A DNA stretch of 64,000 nt, taken from Betaproteobacteria bacterium. GTDB taxonomy: Bacteria > Pseudomonadota > Gammaproteobacteria > Burkholderiales > SG8-39. The stretch is from positions 1-64,000 of the forward strand of contig SCTY01000040.1 in assembly GCA_004297625.1 (NCBI GenBank), in the 5' to 3' direction. The translations under genes were made by a program, and so were the position numbers. Below the pieces are notes generated by a model. That model saw nothing but the letters and a program-made list of their open reading frames with translations, was not told where the DNA came from and ran no database searches. Within the stretch, counting starts at the first letter, position 1; each line of letters begins with the position of its first letter. Positions 1-9,043 of the stretch are shown piece by piece.

Positions 1-163
1 GGCGGGCGAGACGCACGAGTACACCGACATGTACCCCGGGATGGCGAAGCAGGCGCGCGACGAGGGCTTCGGCGAGATCGCCGACTGGTTCGAGACGCTC
101 GCCAAGGCCGAGCGCAGCCATGCCAATCGGTTTCAAAAAGCACTCGACGGCCTGAGTGATTAA
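1..163 (+). CDS. Rubrerythrin, C-terminal part (cut by window start)
   Basis: Only the last 53 codons are inside the window; the open frame begins at base 2 and ends at TAA 161-163. The visible tail contains [10 protein letters not shown] and then [17 protein letters not shown], a typical rubrerythrin ferritin-like helix with the E-x-x-H di-iron ligand pair (ERSH). Rubrerythrins reduce hydrogen peroxide in the cytoplasm using a di-iron centre plus a rubredoxin-like iron site; that second site cannot be checked here. The stop codon overlaps the GTG start of the DUF3501 gene, so the two are probably co-transcribed, an arrangement I recall from other proteobacteria. Confidence 0.85.
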   Translation, partial: AGETHEYTDMYPGMAKQARDEGFGEIADWFETLAKAERSHANRFQKALDGLSD

Positions 164-731
164 GCGCGACAGCCTGATGTCCCTCGAGACCTACGCCCGG
201 GAGCGCAACGCTTTCCGGGCGAAGGTCATGGAGCACAAGAAGCATCGCACGGTGCACCTCGGCGAGCATGTGACGCTGCAATTCGAGGACGAGCTCACCA
301 TCCGCTACCAGGTGCAGGAGATGCTGCGCATCGAGCGCATCTTCGAGGAGGAAGGCATCGAGGGCGAGCTGAGCGTCTACAACCCGCTCGTGCCCGACGG
401 CAGCAACTGGAAGGCCACCCTGCTCATCGAGTATCCCGATGCCGACGAGCGGCGCCGGATGCTCGGCGTGCTGAAAGGCATCGAGCGGCGCGTGTGGGCG
501 CAGGTCGAGGGCTGCGAGCGCGTCAATGCGATCGCGGACGAGGACCTCGAGCGCGAGACCGACGAAAAGACTTCCTCGGTGCATTTCCTGCGCTTCGAGC
601 TGACGCCGCCGATGCGCGAGCGCCTGCGCGGCGGCGCCGGCATCACGGTCGGCGTCGATCACGCGCAGTACCGCGCTCAAGCGCAGCTTGGGCCGCAGAC
701 GCGCGCCGCGCTCGCCGCGGACCTCGCTTGA
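156..731 (+). CDS. DUF3501 family protein
   Basis: A 191-residue protein starting at GTG 156, inside the end of the rubrerythrin gene; an internal ATG at 177 is possible, but residues before it (MIKRDSL) fit the family N-terminus. Family hallmarks are EHKKHRTVHLG near the start, QVQEMLRIERIFEEEGI, YNPLVPDGSNWKAT and AIADEDLERETDEKTSSVHF. No enzymatic activity is established for DUF3501, to my knowledge. It often accompanies rubrerythrin and iron-sulfur oxidoreductase genes, which suggests a role in peroxide or redox metabolism; this is inference from context. It overlaps the next gene by four bases. Confidence 0.85.
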   Translation: MIKRDSLMSLETYARERNAFRAKVMEHKKHRTVHLGEHVTLQFEDELTIRYQVQEMLRIERIFEEEGIEGELSVYNPLVPDGSNWKATLLIEYPDADERRRMLGVLKGIERRVWAQVEGCERVNAIADEDLERETDEKTSSVHFLRFELTPPMRERLRGGAGITVGVDHAQYRAQAQLGPQTRAALAADLA

Positions 732-1246
732 AGAAGTTCATCTTCCTGCTGCTGGCGCTTCAGGTCTCCAGTGTCATCGGGCAAGGGAAGAGCGACTGGG
801 AGCGGGAAAACGAGGACCGCCTGAAGCAGGCCGACGAGCGGGTGGTGCCGCCGCCGGCGCTCGACAGGGCGCGGCTGGTGGAGCTCGACCTCGGTCTCGC
901 GGCGGCCACCGATTTTCGCTACTTCGTCGATCCGGCGACGGTCAGCGTGGGCACCGACCGGATCGTGCGCTACGTCGTCGTGGGGCGCAGCGCGAGCGGC
1001 GTGGAGAACGTGCGCTTCGAGGGCATCCGCTGCCCGGGCGAATACCGCATTTATGCGGTGGGCCGGCCCGACGGCAGCTGGGGCGGCCAGCCTACGGAGT
1101 GGCGTTCGGTGCCGAAGCAGGCGCGCGCCGCGGAGAACGCGCTCGCCCGGCGCTACTTCTGTCCGGTGAAGCAGGCAATCCGCAGCCCGCAGGAGGGCGT
1201 GGACGCGCTGCGCGCCGGGGGGCACCCGGCGCTCGTGCGCGAGCAA

Positions 1247-1261
<15 letters not shown>
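728..1261 (+). CDS. CNP1-like family exported protein
   Basis: A 177-residue protein with a probable TTG start at 728 (TTGA overlap with the DUF3501 stop). The N-terminus [18 protein letters not shown] is a clear signal peptide, so the protein is exported to the periplasm or outer envelope. The mature part has a conserved-looking core ([20 protein letters not shown]) and [14 protein letters not shown] with two widely spaced cysteines. It resembles the CNP1-like family of beta- and gammaproteobacteria, first noted as a cryptic neisserial protein; its molecular function is unknown. It converges on proB and overlaps that gene's end by 15 bases. Confidence 0.75.
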
Positions 1262-3384
<2,123 letters not shown>

Positions 3385-3402
3385 CTATAGGAAGAGTACC
3401 GG

Positions 3403-3660
3403 CTAAGCCGGAAGCACGCTCACGGTTTTCTTGCTCGCTTCGCCCTTCACCGCGTATTGCACCTGCCCGCTGACGCGCGCGAAGAGCGTGTGGTCGCGGC
3501 CGATGCCGACGTTGCTTCCGGGATGCACCACGGTGCCGCGCTGGCGCACCAGGATCTGTCCGGCGTTGACGCGCTCGCCGCCGTAGACCTTCACGCCGAG
3601 GCGCTTCGCCTGCGAATCGCGGCCGTTCCTCGAGCTGCCGCCTGCTTTCTTGTGTGCCAT
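3403..3660 (-). CDS. rpmA: 50S ribosomal protein L27
   Basis: An 85-residue L27, one of the few proteins reaching the peptidyl-transferase centre through its N-terminal tail ([16 protein letters not shown]). The remaining signature [22 protein letters not shown] and [16 protein letters not shown] is canonical. There is no N-terminal extension of the type cleaved in Firmicutes. It follows rplU by three bases and is followed by a terminator hairpin. Confidence 0.99.
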   Translation of the reverse strand: MAHKKAGGSSRNGRDSQAKRLGVKVYGGERVNAGQILVRQRGTVVHPGSNVGIGRDHTLFARVSGQVQYAVKGEASKKTVSVLPA

Positions 3661-3663
3661 GAC

Positions 3664-3981
3664 CTAGCCGCCTTGAACGATATCGTCGATGCGGAGCTCG
3701 GTGTACGACTGCCGATGTCCCTGGGATTTCTGGTAGTGCTTGCGCCGCCGCAGCTTGAAGATGCGCACCTTGTCGCCGCGCCCGTGCGCAAGCACGGTCG
3801 CCTTGACCTTGGCGCCGGACACGAACGGCGCGCCGACTTTCACGCCGTCGCCGTCGCCGACCAGCAGCACTTCTTCGAACGACACCGCGGCGCCGACCGG
3901 CTGCTCGAGCGCTTCCACGCGCAATTGCTCGCCGGACTGGACGCGGTATTGCTTGCCGCCGGACCTGATGACTGCGTACAC
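3664..3981 (-). CDS. rplU: 50S ribosomal protein L21
   Basis: A 105-residue L21 with the start placed at GTG 3981, giving MYAVIRSGGKQYRV, the universal L21 N-terminus; a GGAG ribosome-binding site lies 8 bases upstream. A longer reading frame reaches 4008, but its extra residues (MQMQGGEQI) are not L21-like and contain the ribosome-binding site. FKLRRRKHYQKSQGHRQ near the C-terminus is the 23S rRNA-binding part. It is the first gene of the rplU-rpmA unit and is divergent from ispB. Confidence 0.97.
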   Translation of the reverse strand: MYAVIRSGGKQYRVQSGEQLRVEALEQPVGAAVSFEEVLLVGDGDGVKVGAPFVSGAKVKATVLAHGRGDKVRIFKLRRRKHYQKSQGHRQSYTELRIDDIVQGG

Positions 3982-4017
3982 GATTTGCTCTCCGCCTTGC
4001 ATCTGCAAAGACTTGGA

Positions 4018-4047
4018 ATTATAAGCGAATCATGAATTTTCTGTCCA
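4018..4047 (-). promoter_or_regulatory. Predicted sigma-70 promoter for rplU-rpmA
   Basis: On the minus strand, a -35-like TGGACA (4047-4042) and a perfect -10 TATAAT (4023-4018) are separated by 18 bases. Transcription would start near 4011, about 30 bases ahead of the rplU GTG. The -35 lies inside the first codons of ispB, so the two divergent genes share this DNA. A weaker plus-strand pair, TTGCAT (3997-4002) and TATAAG (4020-4025), could serve ispB. Confidence 0.55.
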
Positions 4048-5012
4048 TGCTGGCCCCCGTCGCGGGCGATATGGAGCGCGTCGACGAGCTGATCCGGGCA
4101 CGCCTGGACTCCGACGTCGCCCTGGTGCGCGAGGTCTCGCAATACATCGTCGCCTCGGGGGGCAAGCGCCTGCGCCCGGCGCTGCTGCTGCTCGCCGCCG
4201 GCGCCGTGGGCTACCGGGAAAAGCCCGGCGGCACGGCGCTTTTCCAGCTCGCCGCGGTGGTGGAGTTCATCCATACGGCGACGCTTCTGCACGACGATGT
4301 CGTCGACGAGTCGCAGCTGCGGCGCGGCCGCAGCACGGCGAACGCCGCCTTCGGCAACGCCGCCGCGGTGCTGGTCGGCGATTTCCTCTATTCGCGCGCG
4401 TTCCAGATGATGGTGGAGCTCGACAGCATGCGCGTGATGCGGGTGCTCGCGGAGGCGACCAACACCATCGCCGGCGGCGAAGTGCTCCAGCTCATGGGCA
4501 GCCACGATCCGCTGGTCAGCGAAGAGCGCTACCTGGAGGTGATCCGGCGCAAGACCGCGAAGCTTTTCGAGGCCGCGGCGCGCCTCGGCGGCATGCTTGC
4601 CGGCTCGGCGCCCGGGCTGGAGAGCGGCCTCGCCGACTACGGCATGCACGTCGGCACGGCCTTCCAGGTGATCGACGACGTGCTCGACTACTCGGGCGAC
4701 GAGGCGAGCATCGGCAAGAGCCTCGGCGACGACCTGGCCGAGGGCAAGCCGACGCTGCCGCTCATCTATGCCATGCGCTGCGGAAGCGCCGAGCAGGCCG
4801 CGACCGTGCGCAAGGCGATCGCCGAAGGCGGCCGCGACGACTTCCCGCGGGTGCACGAGGCGATCCGCGCAAGCGGCGCGCTCGACTATGCACGTGCCGC
4901 GGCGCAGAGGGAAGCGCAAGCGGCTGCGCGCTCCATCGAGGCTCTGCCGCAGTCGGAGTACAAGCAATCTTTGTTAGAATTGACGTCCTTTTCCGTCACC
5001 CGGAAAGGCTAG
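4032..5012 (+). CDS. ispB: Octaprenyl/all-trans polyprenyl diphosphate synthase
   Basis: A 326-residue trans-prenyltransferase that extends farnesyl diphosphate with isopentenyl units to make the quinone side chain. The first aspartate-rich motif is DDVVD at residues 88-92 (within LLHDDVVDES) and the second is in GTAFQVIDDVLDYSG; GGKRLRPALL near residue 44 is the substrate-binding lysine/arginine patch. The location next to rplU-rpmA is the usual one for ispB in beta- and gammaproteobacteria. The ATG at 4032 is only a few bases after a possible -10, so the leader may be very short. Confidence 0.95.
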   Translation: MNFLSMLAPVAGDMERVDELIRARLDSDVALVREVSQYIVASGGKRLRPALLLLAAGAVGYREKPGGTALFQLAAVVEFIHTATLLHDDVVDESQLRRGRSTANAAFGNAAAVLVGDFLYSRAFQMMVELDSMRVMRVLAEATNTIAGGEVLQLMGSHDPLVSEERYLEVIRRKTAKLFEAAARLGGMLAGSAPGLESGLADYGMHVGTAFQVIDDVLDYSGDEASIGKSLGDDLAEGKPTLPLIYAMRCGSAEQAATVRKAIAEGGRDDFPRVHEAIRASGALDYARAAAQREAQAAARSIEALPQSEYKQSLLELTSFSVTRKG

Positions 5013-5014
5013 CT

Positions 5015-5091
5015 CGGGGTGTAGCTCAGCCTGGTAGAGTACTGCGTTCGGGACGCAGGTGTCGCTGGTTCAAATCCAGTCACCCCGACCA
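5015..5091 (+). tRNA. tRNA-Pro (anticodon CGG)
   Basis: A 77-base cloverleaf. The acceptor stem CGGGGTG pairs with CACCCCG; the anticodon stem CTGCG/CGCAG encloses loop TTCGGGA with anticodon CGG; the T arm contains GGTTCAAATCC; and CCA is encoded (5089-5091). It reads proline codon CCG, a frequent codon in this GC-rich genome. It begins two bases after the ispB stop. Confidence 0.97.
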
Positions 5092-5130
5092 CCAATCCCG
5101 TCCTGCCCGGCCAAGGGAGATAATCGCGCG

Positions 5131-5358
5131 ATGAGCCGCCTTCTGGTGCTGATCCTGCTCGTCGTCGCCGCCGTCTGGCTGGTGCGGCGCGCGCTGCGCG
5201 GCGCCGCTCCGCAGGAGCGCAGGGGGCAGAAACCGGCGAGCGCCGACGAGCTCGTGGCTTGCGCCCACTGCGGAGTCCACCTGCCGCGCGCCGAGGCCCG
5301 CGTCTCCGCGGGCGGCCTGTATTGCAGCGAAGAGCACGCGCGGCTCGGAAAGCGCTGA
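5131..5358 (+). CDS. PP0621-type small membrane protein with a zinc-binding-like tail
   Basis: A 75-residue protein. It starts at ATG 5131 with one hydrophobic helix (LLVLILLVVAAVWLV), then a short basic linker and a C-terminal segment CAHCGVHLPRAEA...GGLYCSEEHARLGKR, whose cysteines and histidines look like a small zinc-binding knuckle. This matches the PP0621 family found directly upstream of pilS in many beta- and gammaproteobacteria. Its function is unknown; because its TGA overlaps the pilS ATG, coupling to the two-component system is likely. Confidence 0.8.
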   Translation: MSRLLVLILLVVAAVWLVRRALRGAAPQERRGQKPASADELVACAHCGVHLPRAEARVSAGGLYCSEEHARLGKR

Positions 5359-6929
5359 TGGACGCCCCGGTCCGCTACCCCGAGCTGTTCTCCCCGCCCG
5401 AGGAGCGCACGCCGGAGTCGTTCTGGACCTCGCTGCGCTACTTCAATCTCTACCGGGTCGCCGTAGCGACGCTTTTCCTCACCGTGTCGCTCGTCTACGG
5501 CGACGCGCTGAACTTCGGCTCGCAATCGGTGCCGCTGTTCCGCACGGTGGGAATCGCCTACCTCGTGGCGGCGATCGCCTTCCAGGGGCTGCTGCGCAAC
5601 CTGCACGAGTACTTCAACCTGCAGCTCTCGCTGCACGCCGCGCTCGACATCGTGGCGATCACGCTTCTCATGTACGCGAGCAGCGGCATCCGCAGCGGCC
5701 TGGGGGTGATGCTGGTCATCGCGCTTACCGGCGCGGCGATCGTGGCGCCGCGCCGCCTCGCGCTCCTGTACGCGTCTCTCGCTGCCATTGCGCTGCTCCT
5801 CGAGCAGGCGTACTGGGTGCTCGTGCACGACGCGTCGGAGGCGAACTTCCTGCAGCCCGGTCTGCTCGCCATGGGGTGCTTCGCGACCGTCGGGGTGACG
5901 AGCTGGCTTTCCCAGCGCGTGGCGGCGAACGAGGCGCTCGCGCGCCAGCGCGGCCGCAGCCTCGCCACCCAGATGCGCATCAACCAGCTCGTGATCCGCG
6001 ACATGCACGACGGGGTGGTGGTGCTCAACCGCGAGGGGCGCGTGGTGCAATACAACCCCCAGGCGCAGCACCTGCTCGGCGCCGATCCGCTGCTCGGCGC
6101 GCCGATCGGCGAGCTCCTGCCGGGATTCGGGAAACGGCTCGATTTCGATATCGGCGGGCGCAGCATCGGCGTGCGCACCCTGGAGACCGGCGGCGACGAG
6201 GAGCTGCGGGTGCTTTTCGTCGAGGACATGACGCGCACGCGCGAGCAGGCGCAGCAGCTCAAGCTCGCGGCGCTCGGCCGCCTTACGGCGAACATCGCGC
6301 ACGAGATCCGCAACCCGCTTGCGGCGATCAGCCACGCCGCCGAGCTGCTCGGCGAGGAAAAGCGCAGCGAGCATCGCCGGCGCCTGACGCGCATCATCGG
6401 CGACAACACGCGGCGCCTGGAGCGGCTGGTGTCCGACGTGCTGCAGCTCAACCGCCGCGACCGCACCGCCGCCGAGCCGATCGAGCTGCGGCCCTGGCTT
6501 GCCGCATTTATCGACGAGTTCGTCGCCAACGAGCGCGTGCCCGCAGAGCGCTTCACGATCGAGGGCGCGCGCGACCTGTCGGTCGAGTTCGACCGCGAGC
6601 ATCTGCATCAGGTGATGTGGAATCTGCTGCGCAACGCGGTGCGCTACGCGCGCCACGAGCCGCGCAGCGTGCGCCTCGCGATCGGCGGGCTGGGCGAGCG
6701 CGTGGAGCTGAGCGTGATCGACAACGGCCCCGGCGTGCCGGCGTCGAACCAGGGGCAGCTGTTCGAGCCTTTCTTTACCACCGAAGCGAAGGGGACCGGC
6801 CTGGGCCTGTATCTCGCCCGGGAATTGTGCGCGGCCAACCGCGCGGTGCTGGAATACGTCCACGGCAGCTCCGGCGCTCATTTCCGCATCCGCGCCCGCC
6901 AGGCGAGCGCGAGCGCGCGCGCCGCATGA
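5358..6929 (+). CDS. pilS: Sensor histidine kinase PilS
   Basis: A 523-residue inner-membrane kinase that controls type IV pilin transcription with PilR. The start is ATG 5358, overlapping the previous stop (TGATG). About six hydrophobic segments fill residues 30-190. A PAS-like region follows (VIRDMHDGVVVLNREG). The dimerisation/phosphoacceptor motif ANIAHEIRNPLAA contains His315, and the ATPase domain has NLLRNAVRYA (N box), DNGPGVP (G1) and GTGLGLYLA (G2). The four-base overlap with pilR supports a cognate pair. The target pilin gene is not in the window. Confidence 0.92.
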   Translation: MDAPVRYPELFSPPEERTPESFWTSLRYFNLYRVAVATLFLTVSLVYGDALNFGSQSVPLFRTVGIAYLVAAIAFQGLLRNLHEYFNLQLSLHAALDIVAITLLMYASSGIRSGLGVMLVIALTGAAIVAPRRLALLYASLAAIALLLEQAYWVLVHDASEANFLQPGLLAMGCFATVGVTSWLSQRVAANEALARQRGRSLATQMRINQLVIRDMHDGVVVLNREGRVVQYNPQAQHLLGADPLLGAPIGELLPGFGKRLDFDIGGRSIGVRTLETGGDEELRVLFVEDMTRTREQAQQLKLAALGRLTANIAHEIRNPLAAISHAAELLGEEKRSEHRRRLTRIIGDNTRRLERLVSDVLQLNRRDRTAAEPIELRPWLAAFIDEFVANERVPAERFTIEGARDLSVEFDREHLHQVMWNLLRNAVRYARHEPRSVRLAIGGLGERVELSVIDNGPGVPASNQGQLFEPFFTTEAKGTGLGLYLARELCAANRAVLEYVHGSSGAHFRIRARQASASARAA

Positions 6930-8284
6930 AGCGCGGCGAGCGACGCGCGCCGCAGCGCAGCGCGAAGGTGCTGGTTGTCGACGACGAGCCCGACATCCGG
7001 GAGCTGCTCGAGCTCACGCTCCTCAAGATGGGCCTTGGGGTGGCGAGCGCCGGGTCGCTCGCCGAAGCGAAGGAGCGTCTCAAGGACGAGCACTACGACC
7101 TGTGCCTCACGGATATGCGCCTGCCCGACGGCGAGGGGCTGGAGCTCGTGCGCCACATCGGCGGGCTCGGCGTTGACCTGCCGGTGGCGGTGATCACCGC
7201 CCACGGCAGCGCCGAGAACGCGGTCGCCGCCCTTAAGGCGGGCGCTTTCGATTACGTTTCCAAGCCGGTGGGACTGGATCAGCTGCGCGCGCTCGTGCGC
7301 TCGGCGCTCTCGCTTCCTGCTTCGGCGCCGGCCAAAGACCAGCAGCTTCTCGGGACAAGCGCGCCGCTTGCGCAGGTGCGCGAGCTCATCGGCAAGCTCG
7401 CGCGCACCCAGGCGCCGGTCTACATCTCCGGCGAATCGGGCAGCGGCAAGGAGCTCGCCGCGCGCCTCATCCACGAGAACGGCGCGCGCCGCGAGAAGCC
7501 CTTCGTCCCGGTCAATTGCGGCGCAATTCCCGAGACGCTGATGGAGAGCGAGTTCTTCGGCTACAAGAAGGGCGCGTTTACCGGGGCCGCCGAGGACCGG
7601 GAGGGCTTCTTCCAGGCGGCCAACGGCGGCACGCTGTTCCTCGACGAGGTGGCGGAGCTGCCGCTCGCCATGCAGGTGAAGCTGCTGCGCGCGATCCAGG
7701 AGAAGCGGGTGCGCAAGGTCGGCGCGACGCAGGAAGATCCGGTGGACGTGCGCCTTATCAGCGCCACCCATCAGAACCTCTCCGTCCTGGTGGCGTCCGG
7801 CCGCTTCCGCCAGGACCTTTTTTACCGGCTGAACGTGATCGAGCTGAAGATGCCGCCGCTGCGCGAATGCCGGGAGGACGTGCCCGGCATCGCCGAGAGC
7901 ATCCTCGAGCGCCTCGCCCGGCAGAACGGAATACCGACCCCGCGCCTCGATGCCTCGGCGCTCGAGGAGCTCGCCCGCTACGATTTCCCGGGCAACGTGC
8001 GCGAGCTCGAGAACATCCTCGAGCGCGCGCTCGCGCTGTCCGGCAAGAGCGAGATCAGCGCCGAGGACCTGCGCCTTGCGCCGAGCGCCGAGGCCGAGCT
8101 GCCGAGCGGCGGGGCGGGGGAGGCGCTGCCCGATTACCTCGACGGCCTCGAGCGCAAGGCGATCCTCGAAGCGCTGGGCAAGACGGGCTTCAATCGCACC
8201 GCGGCGGCGAAGCTCCTCGGCATCACCTTCCGGCAGCTGCGCTACCGGATGCAGCGCCTCGGCATCACCGATGAGAATCGTTGA
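6926..8284 (+). CDS. pilR: Sigma-54-dependent response regulator PilR
   Basis: A 452-residue NtrC-class activator. The receiver domain has [12 protein letters not shown], the phosphoacceptor aspartate in [11 protein letters not shown] and the lysine in YVSKPVG. The AAA+ domain has Walker A GESGSGKE, the sigma-54 contact loop GAFTGA and Walker [13 protein letters not shown] Fis-type helix-turn-helix closes the protein ([21 protein letters not shown]). It starts at ATG 6926 in overlap with pilS. It is expected to open sigma-54 promoters of pilin genes after phosphorylation by PilS. Confidence 0.93.
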   Translation: MKRGERRAPQRSAKVLVVDDEPDIRELLELTLLKMGLGVASAGSLAEAKERLKDEHYDLCLTDMRLPDGEGLELVRHIGGLGVDLPVAVITAHGSAENAVAALKAGAFDYVSKPVGLDQLRALVRSALSLPASAPAKDQQLLGTSAPLAQVRELIGKLARTQAPVYISGESGSGKELAARLIHENGARREKPFVPVNCGAIPETLMESEFFGYKKGAFTGAAEDREGFFQAANGGTLFLDEVAELPLAMQVKLLRAIQEKRVRKVGATQEDPVDVRLISATHQNLSVLVASGRFRQDLFYRLNVIELKMPPLRECREDVPGIAESILERLARQNGIPTPRLDASALEELARYDFPGNVRELENILERALALSGKSEISAEDLRLAPSAEAELPSGGAGEALPDYLDGLERKAILEALGKTGFNRTAAAKLLGITFRQLRYRMQRLGITDENR

Positions 8285-8780
8285 TTGCCCGAACTGCGAT
8301 GAGCGCCCGCCGGGCACCGAAGTCACGCTCGCCCTAATCCACAGCATCAGCCTGCCGCCGGGCGAGTTCGGCGGCGACGCGATCGAGCGCCTGTTCACCA
8401 ACCGGCTTGATCCCGGCGCGCACCCCGACTACCGGGACATCGCCGGCCTCAAGGTCTCGGCGCATTTCCTGATCCGCCGCGACGGCGAGACGCTGCAGTT
8501 CGTGCCGATGGAGCGGCGTGCCTGGCACGCCGGGGCCTCGTCGTGGCGCGGACGCGGCCGCTGCAACGATTTCTCCATCGGCATCGAGCTCGAAGGCACC
8601 GACGACGGGCCCTTCGAGGACGCGCAGTACGCCGCGCTCGCGCGGCTGCTCGCGCGGCTGCGCGAGCGGCTGCCGCTGCGCGACATCGCGGCGCACAGCG
8701 ACGTCGCGCCCGGGCGCAAGCGCGATCCGGGCACGCGCTTCGACTGGCGCCGGGTGCTCGCGGCGCTGGCGCGCTACTAG
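8271..8780 (+). CDS. ampD: 1,6-anhydro-N-acetylmuramyl-L-alanine amidase
   Basis: A 169-residue cytoplasmic zinc amidase that cleaves the stem peptide from anhydro-muropeptides during cell-wall recycling and so keeps AmpR-type regulators quiet. The start ATG 8271 lies 14 bases inside pilR. Zinc ligands match the family: His24 (LIHSIS), His142 (AHSDVAPGRK) and Asp152 (KRDPG). NFSIGIELEGT-type core sequence (here NDFSIGIELEG) is diagnostic of AmpD rather than of periplasmic AmiD. No signal peptide is present. Confidence 0.92.
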   Translation: MRIVDCPNCDERPPGTEVTLALIHSISLPPGEFGGDAIERLFTNRLDPGAHPDYRDIAGLKVSAHFLIRRDGETLQFVPMERRAWHAGASSWRGRGRCNDFSIGIELEGTDDGPFEDAQYAALARLLARLRERLPLRDIAAHSDVAPGRKRDPGTRFDWRRVLAALARY

Positions 8781-8805
8781 ATCTAGAAGAACACCGCATA
8801 ATCGC

Positions 8806-8871
8806 TACTGAATGTTGTGCGACCCTGCCCATATTTAGGCAGACGCTGTGGCGTTTATCCAACATTTAGTA
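8806..8871. repeat. Inverted repeat upstream of nrdA
   Basis: CTACTGAATGTTG (8806-8818) and CAACATTTAGTAG (8859-8871) are inverted copies that differ at one position, separated by 40 bases. Both are close to the core of the candidate NrdR box at 8942-8957 (ACTAAATGTAG). They may be extra regulator sites or a weak transcription stop after ampD; no T-run follows. Confidence 0.4.
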
Positions 8872-8879
8872 GGTCATGC

Positions 8880-8908
8880 TTGCAAAATAAAGCATCCGTG
8901 TGTACATT
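8880..8908 (+). promoter_or_regulatory. Predicted sigma-70 promoter of the nrdA operon
   Basis: TTGCAA (8880-8885) and TACATT (8903-8908) are separated by exactly 17 bases, ahead of the two NrdR-like boxes and about 140 bases before the nrdA ATG. Confidence 0.5.
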
Positions 8909-8911
8909 GCC

Positions 8912-8957
8912 CCACAATAGGTAGGCTTTAGGGACGATAGCGCACTAAATGTAGTGT
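8912..8957 (+). promoter_or_regulatory. Candidate tandem NrdR boxes
   Basis: GCACTAAATGTAGTGT (8942-8957) matches 13 of 16 positions of the NrdR consensus ACACWATATCTWGTGT. A weaker copy, CCACAATAGGTAGGCT (8912-8927), begins 30 bases earlier, close to three helical turns, as is usual for NrdR pairs. They lie just downstream of the predicted -10, where bound NrdR-ATP/dATP would block transcription of ribonucleotide reductase. Confidence 0.55.
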
Positions 8958-9043
8958 CAAGCAGGTGCAGGTCGTCACAGAAGAACCGCAGGACGCGGCG
9001 GGACGGCCCGGGCGACGGACCAAGCGCAACAAGAGGAGAGAAC

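Noticed and set aside
3982..4008. Longer L21 starting at 4008
   Set aside because: The extra residues are not L21-like and include the Shine-Dalgarno of GTG 3981.
5070..6881. 600-residue minus-strand frame opposite pilS
   Set aside because: Low-complexity His/Arg/Ala-rich translation with no motifs; pilS on the other strand has all kinase motifs.
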